Positions 1 through 8,061 of a stretch of 64,000 bases of DNA are shown here, piece after piece; within the stretch, counting starts at the first letter, position 1; every line of letters starts with the position of its first letter. The stretch covers positions 291,678 through 355,677 of the forward strand of contig JAHZHC010000027.1 of the NCBI GenBank assembly GCA_019420505.1, written 5' to 3'. The position numbers were made by a program, and so were the translations under genes. The notes beneath the pieces are model-generated. The model saw only the letters and a list, made by a program, of their open reading frames with translations. It had not been told where the DNA came from and made no database searches. Origin of the DNA: Ruminococcus sp. (lineage in GTDB: Bacteria > Bacillota > Clostridia > Oscillospirales > Ruminococcaceae).

Positions 1-8
1 TATATACT

Positions 9-890
9 ATGGTAAAAAAAATGAAAGTAAAATCTTTTGCAAAATTAAATCTTTTTCTTGAGATCACAGGAAAACGTGAGGATGGATATCATCTTCTGAG
101 ATCTGTGATGCAGTCTGTTTCACTGTTTGATGTTATTGAATTCTCTTGGTCAGATGGAAATGGAATTGAAATCATTTCAGATATTCAGGGAATTCCTCTT
201 AATGAAAAAAATTTAATATGGAAAAGCATAGAGGCTTTTTATGCTGAAGCTAAAGAGTGTGACAGAAAGAAAATTACTGTAAATATCAAAAAGAATATTC
301 CGGCAATGGCAGGAATGGCAGGAGGAAGTTCAAATGCCGCAGCGGCGCTTGTGGCTATGAACGAAATATATTACAGACCGTTTTCAGTATATGATTTGTG
401 TCAAATCGGTGCAAAAATCGGCGCAGATGTTCCTTTCTGTATATTGGGAGGTACGGTTCTTTGTGAGGGTATCGGTGATAAAATGAGCAGACTTCCGGCT
501 TTGGATAATTGCTGTTTTGTTGTTGTAAAACCTGATATCAGCATTTCTACACCTGAAGCCTATAAAAAATTTGATAATATGAAAATTAATGATATGCCGT
601 CTTATTCAGACTTTGCCGAAGGACTGACAAACGGTGATTTGAATTTAATGTCACAGTCTATGTATAACTCATTGGAATATGCCTGCGGGTTAAAAGAAAT
701 TAATGATATAAAGGACAAGCTGCTAAAAAACGGCGCCGTCAATGCAATGATGACAGGAAGCGGATCAGCGGTTTTCGGTGTGTTTGATAATATAGATGTT
801 GCTGAGAATTCGCTGAAGGAATTTTCGGAATATTCATTTAAGGGAGTGTTTGCGCCTGAGAATAAGGGCGTAGAGATCATAAGCGATTAA
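9..890 (+). CDS. ispE: 4-diphosphocytidyl-2-C-methyl-D-erythritol kinase
   Basis: This cytoplasmic GHMP kinase phosphorylates the 2-hydroxyl of CDP-methylerythritol, the fourth step of the MEP isoprenoid pathway. The 293-residue product has the usual family length. It opens with the typical SFAKLNLFLEI strand, has the glycine-rich ATP loop AGMAGGSSNAAAAL at about residues 100-112, the GADVPFCILGG segment at about 139-149 and the C-terminal MTGSGSAVFG motif at about 247. A second ATG lies at position 21, but no ribosome site precedes it; a site for the ATG at 9 would fall outside the window, so I keep the upstream start. The damaged radical SAM gene begins two bases after the stop. ispD, of the same pathway, is on the opposite strand about 7 kb away. 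Confidence 0.95.
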   Translation: MVKKMKVKSFAKLNLFLEITGKREDGYHLLRSVMQSVSLFDVIEFSWSDGNGIEIISDIQGIPLNEKNLIWKSIEAFYAEAKECDRKKITVNIKKNIPAMAGMAGGSSNAAAALVAMNEIYYRPFSVYDLCQIGAKIGADVPFCILGGTVLCEGIGDKMSRLPALDNCCFVVVKPDISISTPEAYKKFDNMKINDMPSYSDFAEGLTNGDLNLMSQSMYNSLEYACGLKEINDIKDKLLKNGAVNAMMTGSGSAVFGVFDNIDVAENSLKEFSEYSFKGVFAPENKGVEIISD

Positions 891-892
891 AT

Positions 893-1806
893 ATGAAATT
901 AGATAAAAAACTTCTTGAAGGCTGTCATCTTTGCCCAAGAGATTGCGGTGTTAACAGATATAAAACCAAAGGCTTCTGCATGGAGGGTTCTGATATAAGG
1001 ATTGCCCGTGCAGAGCTTCATTTTTGGGAAGAACCATGCATAAGCGGTAAAAACGGTTCGGGAACAGTGTTTTTTCCGGGTGTCCGTTGAAATGCTGCTA
1101 TTGTCAGAATTATGAGATTTCAGCAAAAAACAAGGGATTTGTAGTTACTGCAAAACAGCTTGCGGATACTTTTATAATGCTCCAGAAAAAGGGCGCCCAT
1201 AACATTAATTTAGTAAATCCTACTCATTTTGCCGTCCAAATCAAAGAAGCAGTTGATATCGTAAGAGATAAACTGACAATTCCGATTGTTTATAACTGCG
1301 GAGGATATGAAAAAGCAGAAATAATAAACGAGGTCGCTGAATTTGCAGACATTTTTCTTCCGGATTTAAAATATTTTGACGGAAATGTTTCAAAACGTTA
1401 TTCTGAAGCAGAGAATTATTTTGAGATTTGTTCTGAAGCAATTAAGCAAATGGTCAGAGTCTGCGGAAAGCCCGTTTTTGATAACAGCGGAATGCTGAAA
1501 AAAGGTGTTTTGGTAAGACATTTGGTTTTGCCTAATCATCGGCATGATTCAATAAAGCTGATGAATTGGCTTGGTCAGAATTTTGATAAGGACGATATTC
1601 TTGTGAGTGTAATGAGTCAATATACACCTGTATATAATGCGGAAAAATATAATGAAATAAATCGTAAAACGTCTACGTTTGAATATAAATCTGTCTGCGA
1701 TACTCTGAAAAAATATGAATTTAACGGATATTTTCAGCAAAAATCATCAGCACAAAAAGATTTTATCCCTCTTTTTTATGATAATCTATATTATGAATTA
1801 CCATAG
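893..1806 (+). pseudogene. Radical SAM protein of the PflA-like COG1313 type, frameshifted
   Basis: The N-terminal part (893-1090) reads CHLCPRDCGVNR and continues to GSGTVFFPGVR before a TGA. The C-terminal part (from about 1087) begins with KCCYCQNYEIS. One extra T in the T6 run at 1070-1075 would give VFFSGCPLKCCYCQNYE, restoring the radical SAM CxxxCxxC cluster motif and one continuous protein of about 304 residues. The family (COG1313, related to pyruvate formate-lyase activating enzymes) carries a [4Fe-4S] cluster and cleaves S-adenosylmethionine; its substrate is not established. The rest of the sequence is intact, with no other stop. The break could be a recent mutation, a sequencing or assembly indel in the homopolymer, or slippage at the T run. 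Confidence 0.85.
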
Positions 1807-1846
1807 TTAAGAAAAATATGGAATTATGGTATGTAAACATTACTTG

Positions 1847-1874
1847 TTGACTTTTGCACCTATAATGGTATAAT
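1847..1874 (+). promoter_or_regulatory. Sigma-A promoter for the HD-domain gene
   Basis: The -35 box TTGACT (1847-1852) and the -10 box TATAAT (1869-1874) are separated by 16 bases. The gene starts at 1934. The predicted transcription start falls inside the following hairpin, so the promoter overlaps the terminator of the upstream transcript. Confidence 0.7.
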
Positions 1875-1908
1875 AACAACAGATTGCTGTATGCAGTCTG
1901 TTGTTTTT
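1875..1908 (+). terminator. Intrinsic terminator after the ispE/radical SAM unit
   Basis: A 13-bp stem (1875-1887 with 1893-1905, one G-U pair) with a five-base loop ends in a short T run. It should terminate transcripts arriving from ispE. Transcripts starting at the local promoter would lack most of the left arm. Confidence 0.65.
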
Positions 1909-1933
1909 AAATTATAAGAAAGAGGTATTTAAT

Positions 1934-2476
1934 ATGTCGAGAGCTTTTGGTTCAAGATATAATATAGAATCTTCAAAAGAAGCTAAGGAATATTTTGATT
2001 TTGTAAAAGATCTGCTTGACAGCAGCGTAGTGAATGAAATGCGGAAGTTTCGTCATCATTACAGTACAACTTGTTTTCAGCATTGCTTGAATGTTTCATA
2101 CTATAATTATCTTGTCTGCAGAAAACTGGGGCTGAATTCAAAAGAAGCTGCAAGAGCAGGATTGCTGCATGATTTGTTTTTGTATGATTGGCGTGAGGTT
2201 GAAAAGAAAAGCGGAGATAAACCGCATGGTATGAGACATCCGGGTATAGCATTAAATAACGCAAAACAGTATTTTGATATAGCCAAGCGTGAAGAGGATA
2301 TGATAGTAAAGCATATGTGGCCGCTTACAATGAAGCTGCCAAGATATGCAGAGTCTTATGTAATTGTAATGATAGATAAATATATAGCAACTCTGGAACT
2401 GGGTACGCACATTTCAAGGATTGTAAAAAACAAATATAAAGATTTCACTCAAAAATCAAAAAGAATTTTTTCATAA
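1934..2476 (+). CDS. HD-domain protein, putative metal-dependent phosphohydrolase
   Basis: The 180-residue protein starts MSRAFGSRYN. This ATG follows the ribosome site AAGAAAGAGG, whereas the longer in-frame start near 1901 lies inside the terminator hairpin. HD-superfamily features are visible: conserved histidines in the HYSTTCFQHCLNVSYY helix and the HD pair in AGLLHDLFLYDW at about residues 75-86, followed by KPHGMRHPGIAL and later EEDMIVKHMWPL. Proteins of this kind hydrolyse phosphomonoesters or nucleotides using a divalent metal, but the substrate cannot be read from sequence. It is a single-gene unit with its own promoter and terminator. No membrane segment is seen. Confidence 0.85.
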   Translation: MSRAFGSRYNIESSKEAKEYFDFVKDLLDSSVVNEMRKFRHHYSTTCFQHCLNVSYYNYLVCRKLGLNSKEAARAGLLHDLFLYDWREVEKKSGDKPHGMRHPGIALNNAKQYFDIAKREEDMIVKHMWPLTMKLPRYAESYVIVMIDKYIATLELGTHISRIVKNKYKDFTQKSKRIFS

Positions 2477-2480
2477 ATAA

Positions 2481-2512
2481 ATCCCTTGCATTTGCAAGGG
2501 ATTATTTATTTC
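2481..2512 (+). terminator. Intrinsic terminator of the HD-domain gene
   Basis: A perfect 10-bp stem ATCCCTTGCA/TGCAAGGGAT with a two-base loop is followed by TATTTATTTC, five bases after the stop codon. Confidence 0.75.
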
Positions 2513-2532
2513 AATTTTTATTTTAAAACCCC

Positions 2533-2561
2533 TTGACAAATGTGTGCCAATGTTTTATACT
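2533..2561 (+). promoter_or_regulatory. Consensus sigma-A promoter of the short ORF/ABC locus
   Basis: TTGACA (2533-2538) and TATACT (2556-2561) are spaced 17 bases apart, which is close to ideal. It reads into the 23-codon ORF and, past a hairpin, into the two ABC transporter genes. Confidence 0.8.
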
Positions 2562-2621
2562 AAAAAACAGTTGATTTTTGAGTTAATATTTTATAAGATT
2601 TCATAAAGGAGGACGGTTAAA

Positions 2622-2693
2622 ATGACTAATATAAATAAGAACGAAATCATAGTTTTTTCAGATGTTATTTATCCGTCCGATTTTTGTGACTGA
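2622..2693 (+). CDS. 23-residue peptide ORF upstream of the ABC/DUF1854 genes
   Basis: This short ORF has an ATG at 2622 and a TGA ending at 2693. It is preceded by a near-perfect ribosome site, AAAGGAGGA (2605-2613), at suitable spacing, and by a consensus promoter. The peptide begins MTNINKNEII and ends YPSDFCD, with a single cysteine next to the C-terminus and an acidic tail. It has no membrane segment and no run of one codon that would suggest amino-acid attenuation. A strong hairpin separates it from the ABC gene. It could be an exported or signalling peptide, a modified-peptide precursor, or a leader peptide controlling read-through. I do not recognise the sequence; function is inference from context. 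Confidence 0.55.
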   Translation: MTNINKNEIIVFSDVIYPSDFCD

Positions 2694-2722
2694 TTTTATA
2701 TGCGAAATTATATCTGCATGTG

Positions 2723-2760
2723 ATAACCTCTGAACTGTGTTCAGAGGTTATTGTGTTTTT
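2723..2760 (+). terminator. Terminator-like hairpin between the short ORF and the ABC gene
   Basis: A perfect 13-bp stem (2723-2735 with 2739-2751) and three-base loop is followed by TGTGTTTTTA. Placed between a strong promoter plus short ORF and the ABC gene at 2786, it should either reduce read-through, giving more peptide message than transporter message, or act as a regulated attenuator. Confidence 0.7.
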
Positions 2761-2785
2761 ATGGGGTTGAGAGGAGTGAACAACA

Positions 2786-5056
2786 ATGAAATATTTTGAT
2801 ATTTTGCCGAAAATGGTAGAAACAGAGCTGCTAAAACGTGGAGTAATGACAGATGAGCTTTTATATTGTGTAAAATCTGACCTCGACGGCGATGGAAAAT
2901 ATATCGATGTGTATATAACTTTTACAAAAGATACTGTAAGCGTTATTAAAGGATACGAAAAGTACGGAAAGCTTAAAAGAAATACCGGGAGAAAAAATCT
3001 TATTGATTTTACGGTATATGAATATAATGAATATCCAATCAGTAAAATTGAAAAAATGTATGTGGACAGATATGCTAATTCCGCAAGAGTTATGATAAAG
3101 GATAACTGCGGAAACGAATTTTCAATTGCAAGATTTTCTATCGGTTATTCAGATAAGTTTGAAAAGTTTTGCCATAGAGTGAACTGTATAGCCCATGATG
3201 AACCTGTTGACGATTCTCTTCTTGAAGGAACAAAAACTCATTGCCCGATATGCGGTGAACCTTTTCCTGATCTTAATCGTCCCGTATGTCCAAGATGTGT
3301 GGACAGACGTTCGGTTTTTAAGCGTCTGCTTACAATGTTCAAGGAATTTAAAACAGCGGTTATACTTATCCTGATTACAATAATACTCAGTAATATATTT
3401 GCTGTTATTGCACCTGTTTTCGGATCACAGATGCTTTATGACGATGTTCTTGCTGACGGCGGAAAATATTACGGGAAAATATTTATGATTGTCATGCTGA
3501 TCGTGGCAGTAAATGTATGCGGCCTTATTCTGAGAATGGTTTCAGGAGTGATAACATCAAAAATTGTTCCTGTTGTTACTCATAAATTAAGATTAAAAAT
3601 ATTCTCGTCAATGCAATATCTTTCACTGGACTTTTTTACAGGTAAACAAACAGGTTCGCTCATGTCAAGAGTTGACAGGGACAGTGAGAATATATATTGG
3701 TTCTTTACTGATATAATGCCCTACGGTATTACAAATATAGTTAAGCTTCTGGGTATTGCAGGTATTATGATTTATATATCTCCGATTTTGTCATGCGGAA
3801 TAATTATTACAATTACAGCAATTGAAATTATACAGCATAGATTCTATAAAAACCAGCGTAAGCTGTATAGAAAATTTGATGTTGCAATGAGATCTGCCAA
3901 CTCTGTGTTATCAGATGTAATGAATGGTCAGCGTGTTGTAAAATCCTTTGCAAAAGAAAAAAATGAGATAGAGCGTTACAGAATCAAAAACATGGATGTG
4001 TTTACTATCAACTCAAAGATTAATTCCAGAATAGCAAATACGATTCCTGTTATTTGGACGTTTTATCGTACAGTTAATAAATTGGTCTTTTGCCTTGGCG
4101 CATATCTTGTGATTAGGGGACATATACTTTTCGGTGCATTGTCAGCATTGGTTACATATACGGAAATGGCAAGCGAACCGATAAACTTTTTCACATGGAT
4201 TGGTGACCGATGGGCAAGATGTATGGATGCCGCTTCAAGAATGTTTGAAATAATGGATTCTTCAGCTACGGTGAAGGAAGCCGAAAACCCTGTAAGAATT
4301 AAAAATATGAAAGGAAATATTGAACTTAAAAATATATCATTTGAATATGAGGCGGGTCACCCGATTATCAAAGATGTATCTCTTAAAGTCAGGTCGGGAC
4401 AGATGTTTGGTATCGTGGGAAAAACCGGAGCAGGGAAGTCCACAATAATTAACCTGATCGCCCGTCTGTATGACGTGACAGGCGGAGAGGTATTAATTGA
4501 CGGAGTACCGATAAGAAATATTGCTTTTGAGGACCTGAGAAGAAATATCGGTATAGTATCACAGGAAACCTATCTGTTTATGGGTTCAATAGCTGATAAT
4601 ATCAGATATGCAAATCCTGACGTTTCAATGGAAGAGGTAATCGAAGCGGCAAAATCAGCTAATGCCCATGAGTTTATAACAAAGCTTCCCGATAGCTATA
4701 ATACAATAGTGGGAGAGGGCGGAGTATCTCTTTCAGGAGGAGAAAAACAGCGAATTTCTATTGCGAGGGCAATAATTCAAAAACCCAATATCCTTATACT
4801 TGATGAGGCAACCGCTTCAATGGATACCCGAACGGAGCGAAAAATTCAGGCAGCTATAGATTCTCTGAAACAGGGAAGAACAATTATTTCTATTGCCCAC
4901 CGCCTGTCAACCTTGCGTGACGCAGATATGCTTTGTGTAATTGAAAACGGAGAGCTGAAAGAAATCGGTACGCATGATGAACTGATAAGACAAAAAGGGA
5001 AGTATTTTGAACTTTATAAATTACAGTCTGACGCTTTGCAATTTATACAGGAATAG
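2786..5056 (+). CDS. ABC exporter half-transporter with N-terminal domain and zinc ribbon
   Basis: This 756-residue protein has an unusual layout. Residues 1-150 form a beta-rich domain resembling a PH-like fold. A zinc ribbon follows (CPICGEPFPDLNRPVCPRC, about 152-170), then a six-helix exporter membrane domain (about 185-470), then an ATPase domain with Walker A GKTGAGKST (about 545), signature LSGGEKQR (about 648), Walker B ILILDEAT (about 668) and the switch histidine in IAHRLST. All ATPase motifs look intact. Exporters of this class work as dimers; the similar protein at 5674 is the obvious partner. A GAGAGGAG ribosome site precedes the ATG. The substrate is unknown. It lacks the C39 peptidase domain of classical bacteriocin exporters. 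Confidence 0.9.
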   Translation: MKYFDILPKMVETELLKRGVMTDELLYCVKSDLDGDGKYIDVYITFTKDTVSVIKGYEKYGKLKRNTGRKNLIDFTVYEYNEYPISKIEKMYVDRYANSARVMIKDNCGNEFSIARFSIGYSDKFEKFCHRVNCIAHDEPVDDSLLEGTKTHCPICGEPFPDLNRPVCPRCVDRRSVFKRLLTMFKEFKTAVILILITIILSNIFAVIAPVFGSQMLYDDVLADGGKYYGKIFMIVMLIVAVNVCGLILRMVSGVITSKIVPVVTHKLRLKIFSSMQYLSLDFFTGKQTGSLMSRVDRDSENIYWFFTDIMPYGITNIVKLLGIAGIMIYISPILSCGIIITITAIEIIQHRFYKNQRKLYRKFDVAMRSANSVLSDVMNGQRVVKSFAKEKNEIERYRIKNMDVFTINSKINSRIANTIPVIWTFYRTVNKLVFCLGAYLVIRGHILFGALSALVTYTEMASEPINFFTWIGDRWARCMDAASRMFEIMDSSATVKEAENPVRIKNMKGNIELKNISFEYEAGHPIIKDVSLKVRSGQMFGIVGKTGAGKSTIINLIARLYDVTGGEVLIDGVPIRNIAFEDLRRNIGIVSQETYLFMGSIADNIRYANPDVSMEEVIEAAKSANAHEFITKLPDSYNTIVGEGGVSLSGGEKQRISIARAIIQKPNILILDEATASMDTRTERKIQAAIDSLKQGRTIISIAHRLSTLRDADMLCVIENGELKEIGTHDELIRQKGKYFELYKLQSDALQFIQE

Positions 5057-5113
5057 TGCTTTTTAAGAAAAATGTTAAAATAAATCTATATGTTCTATAA
5101 GGAGTGTGAATTC

Positions 5114-5638
5114 ATGATAGAAGAAATTTACGAAGTCGACAAGCTTAATATTCTCGATTGCTCAAAGCTGAAATTTACAAAGGAATCCAGCGGTTATCTT
5201 ACCCTTGATTTTAACGGAAAAATATATCATAAAGTAAATCCAACAAGATTGATTCCGTTTGATTCAAAAACAAATTTTATCAGCATTTCCTATGAAAATG
5301 ATGATAAAGAATTTCGTGAAATAGGCGTAATAAAAGATATGAGAGAAATGTCAGAGGATCAATATAAATTAATGGCTGCATTTCTTGAATATAAATATTA
5401 TATGCCGGAAATAGTGAAAATCTATTCGATTAAAGATAATATGAGAGGTTCAATATTTGTAAAATCCGATACAACTTCAGGCGAAAAAACAATATGCGTA
5501 AAGGATTGGTATCAGAATTTCAAGCTGTTTAACGGAAGCTATCTTTATGTGGTTGATGCCGACGGAAATAAATATTTTTGTCCTGATGTTGATAAACTGG
5601 ATAAAAAAAGTCTTCAGATATTGGAGATGTTTACATAA
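5114..5638 (+). CDS. DUF1854-family protein
   Basis: The 174-residue product matches the DUF1854 pattern: a central ISISYENDDKEFREIGVIKDM segment, then EYKYYMPEIVKIYSIKDNMRGSIFVKSDT, and a late VVDADGNKYFCPD stretch. The start at 5114 is chosen because AAGGAG (5099-5104) sits nine bases upstream; an earlier in-frame ATG at 5090 lacks a ribosome site. The family has no established biochemical function. Related proteins are known beside ABC transporters in other bacteria, including cyanophycin-associated loci in Proteobacteria. Lying between two zinc-ribbon ABC halves, it is probably a subunit or regulator of the transporter. It is soluble, with no signal peptide or membrane segment. Confidence 0.8.
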   Translation: MIEEIYEVDKLNILDCSKLKFTKESSGYLTLDFNGKIYHKVNPTRLIPFDSKTNFISISYENDDKEFREIGVIKDMREMSEDQYKLMAAFLEYKYYMPEIVKIYSIKDNMRGSIFVKSDTTSGEKTICVKDWYQNFKLFNGSYLYVVDADGNKYFCPDVDKLDKKSLQILEMFT

Positions 5639-5673
5639 TTAAAATCAAATAAAATGAAAGGAGCTGAGAAAAA

Positions 5674-7866
5674 ATGAATTTATGCCTTTCAAAACCAGAA
5701 AATGCAGATGAAAATATAATTTATTCATTGCCCTTTAACTTGTCACGAGAAGCAGAAAGAATCAACGGACATTTTTGCGTAACTAAGGAAAAAATACTTA
5801 TTTATATTGACAATAACCTGAAGAATGAATATCTTATTGATGACTTCTGTGAAATTATTTGTCAGCAGCATATTGGTTCATCAATGGTGCAGGGCATAAC
5901 AAAAAGCGAAGAAATTATTTGTATTTGCAGCTTTTCACAGGAGCTTTTCTTAAGATTTGCAGAGCTTTGTAAAATTATTGACTATTATATCAGAACCGGA
6001 GAATTTATTGCTGAAACAGATAATGACGAACCAACATGTATGAAATGCGGAATGCCGCTGGAGGGAGCAAAAGAATGCCCTTACTGTACCAAAAAAGGTA
6101 AAACAATGCTCAAGCTGATTAAACGTATAGCGCCGTATAAACGTTTTTTTGCAGCAGCAGTTATATGTACGGTTTTGTCTGAGCTCATTTGGGTTCTTAT
6201 GCCATATTTGTCAAGATTGATAATAGATGATTATGTTACTCCTGAATCCCGTGAATGGACGGGCTTTGCATTGATAACAGCTTCTATAGTTATTCTGCTT
6301 ATCGTTGCCGGAATATTGGAATACATAAATATGAAATATAGCTTTAAAGTCGCTTTGAATATGGGAAGGGATCTTCGACAGGATGTTTTTAGAAAATCAC
6401 AGTCTCTTTCAATGACTTCAATTTCTAAAAAAACAGCAGGGGAAATGATTAAGCGTATTTCTAACGATGCGGCAAAGCTTGAGGATTTTGTGACAGCCAA
6501 CGGAAAAGATGCAATAGTAAAGATTTTATCCCTTGTAATCATAGTAGCGCTTCTGTTTGTAATGGATTGGCGGCTTGCATTGATGACGGTTGTTCCTGTG
6601 CCTCTGGTTTTTTATATTACTGACAAACTGTTTCAGAAAATGGCAGTATGCTATACCATGGTGTGGCGTAATATGGCGGCTCACAGCTCGGTGCTTCATG
6701 ATATACTTAACGGAATACGGGTCGTTAAATCTTACGGCAATGAAGTAAGAGAAATTCAAAAATACTCAAATTGTTCTGAAAAGTGGGCAAAAAGTGCTGT
6801 TAGAGGAGAAATGATGTGGTGGCTCACTATTCCTGTCGCAGAATTTATTCTTACAATAGGTAATTTTTTTGTACTGTATTTCGGCGGAAAAATGATTCTT
6901 GATCATGAAATGACGCTTGGTGCTTTAGTTCAGTTCACAACCTATGTTGCAATGCTGTATGAACCGATAAGGTGGTTGATTCAGATTCCGAGAAACCTGG
7001 CGGATACAACAGTGTCTGCCGGAAAGGTATTTGAAATTCTTGAAGAAGAAAGTGATTTAAGGGATATTGAAAACCCCGTTTCTCTTGATATAAAAGGCAG
7101 AATAGAATTTGATGACGTATATTTCGGATATAAGGTCTATAATCCTGTTTTAAAAGGCATAAGCTGTGAGATAAAACAAGGAGAAATGATAGGAATTGTA
7201 GGGCATTCAGGAGTCGGAAAATCTACCCTGATCAATCTTATTTTAAGGCTTTATGACTGTACTCAAGGTGAAATTCGTATCGATGGAGTAAATATTAAAA
7301 ATCTCTCGCAGGAAAGCCTCAGAAGTCAGGTCGGCGTAGTTCTCCAGGAAACATTTCTTTTTGACGGAAGCGTGCTTGAAAATATCGCATATTCAAAACC
7401 CAATGCTTCATTTGAAGAAATAGTCAAAGCAGCAAAAATCGCCAATGCACATGATTTTATTGCAAAGCTGCCTGACGGATATAATACAAGAGTAGGAAAT
7501 AAGGGCTATCAGTTGTCAGGCGGAGAACGGCAAAGAATTGCAATAGCAAGAGCAATTCTTCACGATCCTAAAATAATAATCCTTGATGAAGCAACAGCTT
7601 CACTTGATACAAAAACCGAGAAGCAGATTCAGGACGCTCTCGGAAAGCTTACTAAGGGAAGAACTACAATTGCTATTGCTCACAGACTTTCTACATTAAG
7701 CAGTGCCGATAAATTAATCGTTCTCGATAAAGGAAAACTTGCCGAATTCGGAACACATGAAGAACTTATGAAATCAAATGGCGTGTATTATAAGCTTGTC
7801 ATGGCTCAGCGTCAAACAACGAAAATGAAAAAAGCTGATGATTTTAAAGCGCTGAATCCTGTTTAA
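5674..7866 (+). CDS. ABC exporter half-transporter with zinc ribbon, second subunit
   Basis: The 730-residue protein repeats the architecture of the gene at 2786: an N-terminal beta-rich domain (1-115), a zinc ribbon CMKCGMPLEGAKECPYC (about 121-138), a six-helix membrane domain (about 150-430) and an ATPase domain with Walker A GHSGVGKST (about 509), LSGGERQR (about 614), Walker B IIILDEAT (about 632) and IAHRLST. It differs clearly from its partner in the N-terminal domain. Both ATPase sites look complete, so a heterodimer with two active sites is likely. An AAAGGAG ribosome site lies 36 bases after the DUF1854 stop, so the three genes form one transcription unit ending in the terminator at 7906. 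Confidence 0.9.
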   Translation: MNLCLSKPENADENIIYSLPFNLSREAERINGHFCVTKEKILIYIDNNLKNEYLIDDFCEIICQQHIGSSMVQGITKSEEIICICSFSQELFLRFAELCKIIDYYIRTGEFIAETDNDEPTCMKCGMPLEGAKECPYCTKKGKTMLKLIKRIAPYKRFFAAAVICTVLSELIWVLMPYLSRLIIDDYVTPESREWTGFALITASIVILLIVAGILEYINMKYSFKVALNMGRDLRQDVFRKSQSLSMTSISKKTAGEMIKRISNDAAKLEDFVTANGKDAIVKILSLVIIVALLFVMDWRLALMTVVPVPLVFYITDKLFQKMAVCYTMVWRNMAAHSSVLHDILNGIRVVKSYGNEVREIQKYSNCSEKWAKSAVRGEMMWWLTIPVAEFILTIGNFFVLYFGGKMILDHEMTLGALVQFTTYVAMLYEPIRWLIQIPRNLADTTVSAGKVFEILEEESDLRDIENPVSLDIKGRIEFDDVYFGYKVYNPVLKGISCEIKQGEMIGIVGHSGVGKSTLINLILRLYDCTQGEIRIDGVNIKNLSQESLRSQVGVVLQETFLFDGSVLENIAYSKPNASFEEIVKAAKIANAHDFIAKLPDGYNTRVGNKGYQLSGGERQRIAIARAILHDPKIIILDEATASLDTKTEKQIQDALGKLTKGRTTIAIAHRLSTLSSADKLIVLDKGKLAEFGTHEELMKSNGVYYKLVMAQRQTTKMKKADDFKALNPV

Positions 7867-7905
7867 GGTTAATCTGATATAACCTCTGAATTGAAAAATA
7901 TGTAA

Positions 7906-7950
7906 AAAATGCACATTCTGATTCATTGAATTTGAATGTGCATTTTGTAT
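7906..7950 (+). terminator. Terminator of the ABC/DUF1854 operon
   Basis: A perfect 13-bp stem (7906-7918 with 7934-7946) with a 15-base loop; the right arm ends in TTTTGTATAA. It lies between the convergent ABC and ispD genes. Confidence 0.75.
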
Positions 7951-8061
7951 AATTATAGTAGATGTAATTTGTGCATTGCTACAAACTTTGTTCATATTTC
8001 ATTCAAAGTTGCACGTTTGCGTGCAAAAAACCTCAAAATAAGCCTATAAGTGAAGGGGCAT

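Noticed and set aside
8009..8026. Hairpin TTGCACG/CGTGCAA near the end of ispD
   Set aside because: On the - strand it is not followed by a T run and on the + strand it is followed by A residues; too weak to call.
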